This document shows, piece after piece, positions 59,901-64,000 of a stretch of 64,000 nucleotides of DNA. A model generated the notes under the pieces. It saw nothing but the letters and a program-made list of their open reading frames with translations. It searched no databases and was not told the origin of the DNA. Position numbers and translations under genes: made by a program. The stretch comes from Strongylocentrotus purpuratus (taxonomy: Eukaryota; Echinodermata; Echinoidea; Camarodonta; Strongylocentrotidae). Numbering within the stretch: the stretch's first letter is position 1; each line of letters begins with the position of its first letter. The DNA is taken from contig NW_022145601.1 of NCBI RefSeq assembly GCF_000002235.5, positions 3,283,563 to 3,347,562 of the forward strand. Direction: 5' to 3'.

Positions 59901-60842
59901 TCCGGTCATCCATCTGGCAGTGCCTCTAGTCTTCCATCAGGTGCAGGTGATGATGACAGAAGAACCAACACTACCCCAGAACAAGTCAGGCCAGTAACTA
60001 AAGCCGGTTAGTTATCAAATTGACTCTCTTTTTCTCAAATATCACTATTTTTGCTTGAAAGTACTTAGACATGTAACAGAATACTTAAGTTGCACTCATT
60101 CCAATTAAAAAAATATTATAAATTAAGCGTAGTTTTAGGTTTTTTCAGCACTCTCACCAGTTGGATTCTACTCTTTACAACATGGTTGTAAACCTAAACA
60201 AGTACAAAAAATATAATTAAATTCTTTGTACTTTTTTGTACTTGTCACACCGTTGATTAGTATAATTTGAATATTTTGTCTGACTGAAATGAGGTTCTAG
60301 TTTTTGTCATTTTTAATATTCTAGTTACTTTATGTTGAAAATTAAGAATTTGGAAAGACTAATTCATTTACATTACATGTCTATTCAAAATTTTATGAGG
60401 TGTTAAAATACATCGCATTTTAGAACCTCGACAGAGCTCTACTTTATTGATTGGGGGGAGAAAATACTTTCTCTTTCAAAAAATGTAATGCACTTTACCA
60501 TTTATAAGACTCATGTTCATACTTACCATATGTTCTTCTCTTTGTCTGATAATTTTAGACGATGTAGTCACGACCAAGTTCCTCCAGCACGTCGCACAGG
60601 AGCTCCCCCACGTCCAAATCAAGATAATCTGTCGGATGTTGGGCCTCCAGGAAAGAGATATTAGTAACGTTGAGGCGCTGACGCTTAAAGAGGAACAAGG
60701 CTTTGAGTTTCTGAAGACACTGTTAGGTGCTGTAGGGAAGGATTTGACCTATCGTTCGCTCATTCAAGCCATGAACAAGAGCAAGAACAAACATTATGCA
60801 GATCATCTCATCAGAGATTTTCATATACCGGAAGAACTGTGA
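50955..60842 (+). CDS. TNF-receptor-like death-domain receptor, gene 3 (complete, 9 coding exons)
   Basis: Predicted type I receptor of 899 aa, paralogue of gene 2. Coding exons: 50955-50957 (only the ATG), 52421-52516, 54070-54236, 54989-55142, 55744-55879, 56509-56667, 57451-57531, 58387-60006, 60559-60842. Order: signal peptide (MVNTLLPICLLIPYTVLI), N-terminal segment 34-88 (ESEWDQCELPG..., 4 Cys), CRD 89-133 with 8 Cys (CDNC, C, CHPCSVC, C, C), Thr/Ser stalk, transmembrane helix about 202-225 ending GWWKEYLARKK, a very long exon 8 (540 residues) of low-complexity Gly/Ser/Asp/Ala sequence including 21 copies of an 8-residue repeat, and a death domain in the last exon (IICRMLGLQERDI..., LIQAMNKSKN, ADHLI). 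Phases match gene 2 at each shared junction. An in-frame ATG upstream in exon 1 (near 50853) would add about 34 residues before the signal peptide, which is less likely. The role is inferred as death-adaptor signalling from the plasma membrane. Confidence 0.87.
51074..51420 (+). repeat. Dispersed repeat in gene 3 intron 1
   Basis: Inverted match to 13660-14035 in gene 2 intron 1 (CATTTCAAACAC, GTACAAAACTCAAC, TAGTGACAATTGATGACGCC, CTTAATTGCTGG). Confidence 0.7.
52920..53070. repeat. CCATGGTTACC-rich foldback sequence, gene 3 intron 2
   Basis: ACCATCCACCATGGTAACCA and its inverse flank a short AT centre; related to 50408-50470. Confidence 0.55.
53298..53577. mobile_element. Foldback MITE, gene 3 intron 2
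   Basis: GTGACATCAAAAAATCTATT, TTTGGAATTTCTCAA and the inverse TTGAGAAATTCCAAAAATAG, TTGATGACGTCAC; about 280 bp. Confidence 0.75.
54481..54797. mobile_element. MITE, GGGTGTTTCACAAAGATGC termini, gene 3 intron 3
   Basis: Left GGGGGGTGTTTCACAAAGAT, right ATCTTTGTGAAACACCCCC; about 317 bp, TTAAGT/ACTTAG motifs inside. Confidence 0.8.
55285..55492 (-). mobile_element. tRNA-derived SINE, minus strand, gene 3 intron 4
   Basis: On the minus strand GAAGTTTCGTAGTCGAGTGG ... GGTTGTGGTTCGATCCCCGA (B box), body with CTACATTTGCCACTCTCCAC, and a 3' (ATT)n tail. Confidence 0.75.
56049..56277. mobile_element. MITE, GGCCCGAATTCACAAAGGAG termini, gene 3 intron 5
   Basis: About 229 bp; inverted ends, with TAAACCTTCATTTACAT and its complement inside. 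Confidence 0.75.
57091..57245. repeat. Internal repeat, GAAGTCGTGTCTAA units, gene 3 intron 6
   Basis: TTCTGAAGTCGTGTCTAACT at 57094 and TTCTGAAGTCGTGTCTAAGT at 57190; likely a MITE remnant. Confidence 0.5.
58492..58902 (+). repeat. Older tandem duplication of about 65 codons in exon 8 of gene 3
   Basis: A block starting TTDHGFAEGSPDDAAD and running through SASDIATNDTDGG to AADVREAAEH recurs directly downstream as TTDNGFAEGSPDDAAD ... SASDTATDDIDGG ... AADVTEAAEH. The second copy contains an extra small triplication of DGAHGSSS-like octamers. The octamer unit is again 24 bp, so this exon grows in 24-bp steps at two sites. Confidence 0.85.
59424..59927 (+). repeat. Coding 24-bp minisatellite in exon 8 of gene 3
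   Basis: There are 21 consecutive 24-bp units, all in frame and with no length change. They encode G-H-P-S-G-S-A-S variants (GLPSGGAS, GHPSASAS, GHPSGDAS, GHPSTIAS). The last five units encode identical peptides, which suggests recent unit duplication at the 3' end. The tract lies between the transmembrane helix and the death domain, so it is cytoplasmic. Confidence 0.95.
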
Positions 60843-60941
60843 TGTGGTTCCTTTCTGTTTCTCAGATGAGTGCATTATGACATTCATTAAGAAGAGCTTG
60901 TGTTATTATGGTATTTAAAAAAAAGATCATGAATTCTGATG

Positions 60942-61110
60942 AGGAGGTGCTCAGTTGGTAGAGCAGTGGTCTCGTAATCCAGCAACCCGGGTTCTAATTC
61001 AAGGCGATGCGCTAGTGCCCTTTGGTAGGAATTATAATCCTCATTACCAGGTCTCTCGGAGAGGACTTAAAGCCGTTGGTCCTCTGGTTGCTAATACAAC
61101 TACCACTACA
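60942..61110 (+). mobile_element. tRNA-headed SINE, 3' flank of gene 3
   Basis: GGTGCTCAGTTGGTAGAGCA (A box region), ACCCGGGTTCTAATTC (B box region), core CTCGGAGAGGACTTAAAGCC, then GTTGGTCCTCTGGTTGCT. About 100 bp after the gene 3 stop, so likely in the 3' UTR. Confidence 0.8.
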
Positions 61111-61182
61111 ACTTGTCAGATTTATGATACATTTGTACCATGGTTCACATTTTGTACTGCCCTCTGTGTTTCCTTGAGACTC

Positions 61183-61188
61183 AATAAA
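61183..61188 (+). terminator. Candidate polyadenylation signal of gene 3
   Basis: AATAAA about 340 bp after the gene 3 stop codon and just after a SINE copy. Another lies near 62005. Weak evidence by motif only. Confidence 0.2.
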
Positions 61189-62047
61189 TGGTATTCATAT
61201 GTTTATAACTCACCTACTGCTATTCAAGAAAGGGAGTACTATATACTGACATAGACTAAAGGCTCCTTCAAAAAAGATGCAGGAAACCGTGGCAGGATTA
61301 ATTTTTATATAATATGTTAACGTATGTCGAGAGGGGGTGATCAAGGAACAAGTATCTCTGTGTTTGCAGATACAGAAGTGTGAAGTGCATTTATGCTTAT
61401 GTCGTCGTAAGAAACCTCTGTGATTTCCTGTGTCATCCGTGAATGAGCCTAACAACTACCTGGTCTTACCAAACAGAGTATTAAAATCGTTGTTTACGTG
61501 TTGTTACTTAGGACAGGTTGATATTTTCAAAACAAAATCTCCCTTTTTGTATTGCTACATGAACCTAAATTCACATCCATAAACTTTTTTACCGCGTTTT
61601 GTGATCCATCTAAATCCTGACCTTTTTTTATTCCTGCAATTATTACCGGTTTATATTTGTTACATATGCACCTTCCGTTCTTGCAAAAAAAAGGATGCAA
61701 TTATTTTTCACTTGCTCTTTGTACAATGATTAGTGCGTACTTTTACAAATGGGTTTCTTGTATTCTAATTTGCTGCAAGCACAGTAATTCTTATCATTAA
61801 GTTACAACTCGCATGTTAACAGTAATTTTGCTTCTCTATATCAGGTATTTGCTGCTTGTATCACTGCTGTAACAGTCATTTTTCATGTGAGTGTTGAATC
61901 ATTTTTGTTCTTGCATCATTGAAGAGCAATCTAATCATTGGAAGTAATGCATTATTTAATCAGAGCTAACTCACTGCCTGGTCAGTATTACCTGATGCAA
62001 GGAAAGAATAAAACAGTCTATAAGGCCCTTTAGGGTATATCAGTTCT

Positions 62048-62285
62048 ATGGAGGTGTCATGGTATAGTGGTTCATTCACTCGACTCTCAATCCGAGGGTA
62101 GGAGGTTCAAATCCCAGCCCAGCACTAACATCCTTTGGTGATCCACTTTTAGCCATGCACTTTCCATTTGTAAATGCGTACCTGGCAACTGCTTGGGTTA
62201 TAATAATTGCAGGCCCTCACGAAGAACAGCATTGATGCTGGTGAGGCTTCCCTATTTGTGTAAAGTAATGGAGAGTAATGCTGAT
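62048..62285 (+). mobile_element. tRNA-derived SINE of another type
   Basis: GAGGTGTCATGGTATAGTGG, then TCACTCGACTCTCAATCCGA and B box AGGTTCAAATCCCAGC. A tRNA fold is partly possible, but the body continues for about 170 bp, so it is not called a tRNA gene. Confidence 0.65.
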
Positions 62286-62516
62286 TTGAAAACCTTTTTT
62301 TTTTATAAAAAGAGCACATCGAATGAGGCTACCTACTAGGCTTTGTTTTTATACTGTCGCTGAAATAGACCAATCAAGAGTCACATATTTATGCATATAA
62401 TTGAAATATTATTCTTTGAATATTTATTGTGTTTTCTTTCCATGAGAATGATGATCAATCATGATGTTGAAATGGGATTGATAGGTCTTGTATTTAATTA
62501 AAATCTTTTTCAAGCA

Positions 62517-62738
62517 TACTGTAAACTGTTATTTTCGCGCGATTTTTTTTTTTTCGCGCCGAGTAACCCCAAAACATATTCGCTGGTTCTTAATTTGTGT
62601 TGCACCAAATTCAGCCCATTCAGAACACGCATAAGAAGTCATGTTCATATTTTCGCAGGTTCTAAAATTCGCGGAGAGCGACTTCAGCGCGAAATTAGTG
62701 AAAATGTATGTACCGCAAATATTTCTGCGTTTGCAGTA
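62517..62738. mobile_element. MITE, TACTGTAAAC termini
   Basis: 222 bp, with TTTTCGCGC... and its inverse GCGCGAAA; related to 43916-44028. Confidence 0.75.
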
Positions 62739-63139
62739 TAGTCATCAACATATTATTCCTCTCAATACACTTGTATATAGATATTGATTACCTGTATAGG
62801 TTTTCATCTATTTTTTCAGCTTTGTCAAAGATTCAAAATGTCTTTCAACTTTTAAAGAGGGTATTTGATACTCATTATTTTGTACACTGTATTTGTGTGT
62901 TAAATGCAAAGAAATTGAAATATTTCGTTCATGATGTATAGCTCTACATATGTGAATTAAAAAGGTATAAAAGAGTTCACAACAGTGTTTTATTGTGTGT
63001 TTGTAAAGTAACACTGTTTAGAGAAAAAAATTGTCATCACAGTGCAGAAGAGTATATTGATCATAGTTAATCAAATTATCATTAATTATTACATGCCTAA
63101 AGGATGTAATTACTCATTTGTACTGAAATGATGAACATA

Positions 63140-63147
<8 letters not shown>

Positions 63148-63187
<40 letters not shown>
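63148..63187. repeat. (TA)n microsatellite
   Basis: About 20 TA units. Confidence 0.95.
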
Positions 63188-63191
<4 letters not shown>

Positions 63192-63317
63192 GTTGGCAGA
63201 TACAGAGACTTTAGTCTTTCATAATTGTTTGTATGTACCTCTTTGAAAGGTGATTAATATCAAGTTTCACGTTTGTGATATTCATGTATTTGAAGAAAAT
63301 AAAGATTTTACACGAAA

Positions 63318-63362
63318 TAATAATAATAATATTTAATTTTTATATAGCGCTTTACAAATATA
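63318..63362 (-). mobile_element. SINE tail fragment
   Basis: (AAT)n then TTTTTATATAGCGCTTTACA, the common SINE 3' end on the minus strand. Confidence 0.5.
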
Positions 63363-64000
63363 CTATTACCACAGTGCGTATAAAGAAATACACACTTTGA
63401 AAAATATCTTCCAAATTATAATTTCATGATATGTTCATGATTTTTGTCTCACTTAATCATTGGGGAGAAGAATTCTTCCGCTACAACGGAAAGGAAAGTT
63501 CCAGTAAAAGTTTTACAAGTACATAATTGCAAATTAAAAATGTCTTTGTATTATTTAATTGATATGTGTTAAAATAGGAAGAAATATGCCATTTTGTTGC
63601 CTGCGAGACTTGTACTTTTTCCAATGGAAAAATTGATACCCATGATAAAGTTTGGCCTACCAAACTGAAATTCATAAGTTTGTTTTCAAGAATTTTGTGA
63701 ATCCTATCAAATACACATATTTTGATTTTCAAATAAATAACATTTTGCTAGAAGTTATGTACTGTATAGTATCGTCAAGTAGGACTACCATGCATGTATT
63801 TCCATATAATTGGGCCTAAAGTAAAGTCGATAAATCTTGCTATAAAGGGCAGAGGGTTGCAAACTTATTGCCAATGAAATTTGAATATTTTTGTCATACT
63901 CGTCTTTTTAGCATTGTCCATGTGGGTGTGTGCTAAATACGTATCTGTTACCTAATGGTTATAATGAAATGTAAGGTTGGACCAAAAATGATAACAAAGA
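63363..64000. other. Right edge, nothing recognised
   Basis: AT-rich sequence without gene, RNA gene or terminal repeat that I can support. Confidence 0.5.

Noticed and set aside
59236-59913. Minus-strand frames with DDRRHCQM-type repeats
   Set aside because: They are the reverse reading of the gene 3 minisatellite.
62048-62120. Candidate tRNA gene
   Set aside because: A and B box-like motifs are present, but stems are imperfect and the sequence runs on into a SINE body.

Overview
The window looks like an animal nuclear genome. It is AT-rich, has short exons with clean GT/AG borders, and is crowded with tRNA-headed SINEs, MITEs, hAT-like elements, LINEs and microsatellites. The mix of single-CRD TNF-receptor-like genes, invertebrate SINE cores and dense nested MITEs best fits a marine deuterostome, most likely an echinoderm such as a sea urchin. 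That assignment is an inference and no species is claimed.

The host content is a small cluster of three paralogous TNF-receptor-superfamily genes. Gene 1 (minus strand, about 425-3824) runs off the left edge; its signal-peptide exon, N-terminal Cys exon, split cysteine-rich domain (CRD) and Ser/Thr stalk are visible. Gene 2 (plus, 13093-26348) is complete in 8 coding exons (721 aa). Gene 3 (plus, 50955-60842) is complete in 9 coding exons (899 aa). All three share the same plan and intron phases: signal peptide, phase 0 intron, short Cys-containing segment, phase 2 intron, one 8-Cys CRD, Thr/Ser-rich stalk, then in genes 2 and 3 a transmembrane helix, a cytoplasmic tail and a C-terminal death domain in its own exon. 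The tails are unusual. Gene 2 has a Pro/Ser tract encoded by CCA/TCA triplet repeats, and gene 3 has 21 exact-length copies of a 24-bp minisatellite encoding an 8-residue GHPSGSAS-type repeat. The genes are presumably cell-surface receptors for TNF-like ligands that signal through death-domain adaptors.

Layout: 1-3824 gene 1 with microsatellite-filled introns; 3825-13092 intergenic, with an 844-bp TIR element built from AGGGTGCA motifs, a 7SL-like SINE, other SINEs, a hAT-like element with an exact 8-bp target duplication and a long-inverted-repeat element carrying a nested MITE; 13093-26348 gene 2, with several nested MITEs in intron 1; 26349-30862 3' flank with SINE, MITE and L1-like LINE remnants; 30863-35998 a 5.1-kb element with CACTGC/GCAGTG termini that carries a spliced SAM-domain gene and a C2H2 exon on the minus strand; 36000-40080 L1-like LINE remnants and a 183-bp tandem repeat; 40310-42250 a hAT-like element with a 93-bp satellite inserted into a SINE; 44030-50400 a four-level nest (old repeat, MITE, then a hAT-like element and an almost whole LINE); 50955-60842 gene 3; 60843-64000 3' flank with SINEs and a MITE.

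I saw no CRISPR array, rRNA gene, bona fide tRNA gene, LTR element or Polinton. Exon models come from reading frame, splice consensus and phase agreement between paralogues, not from transcripts.
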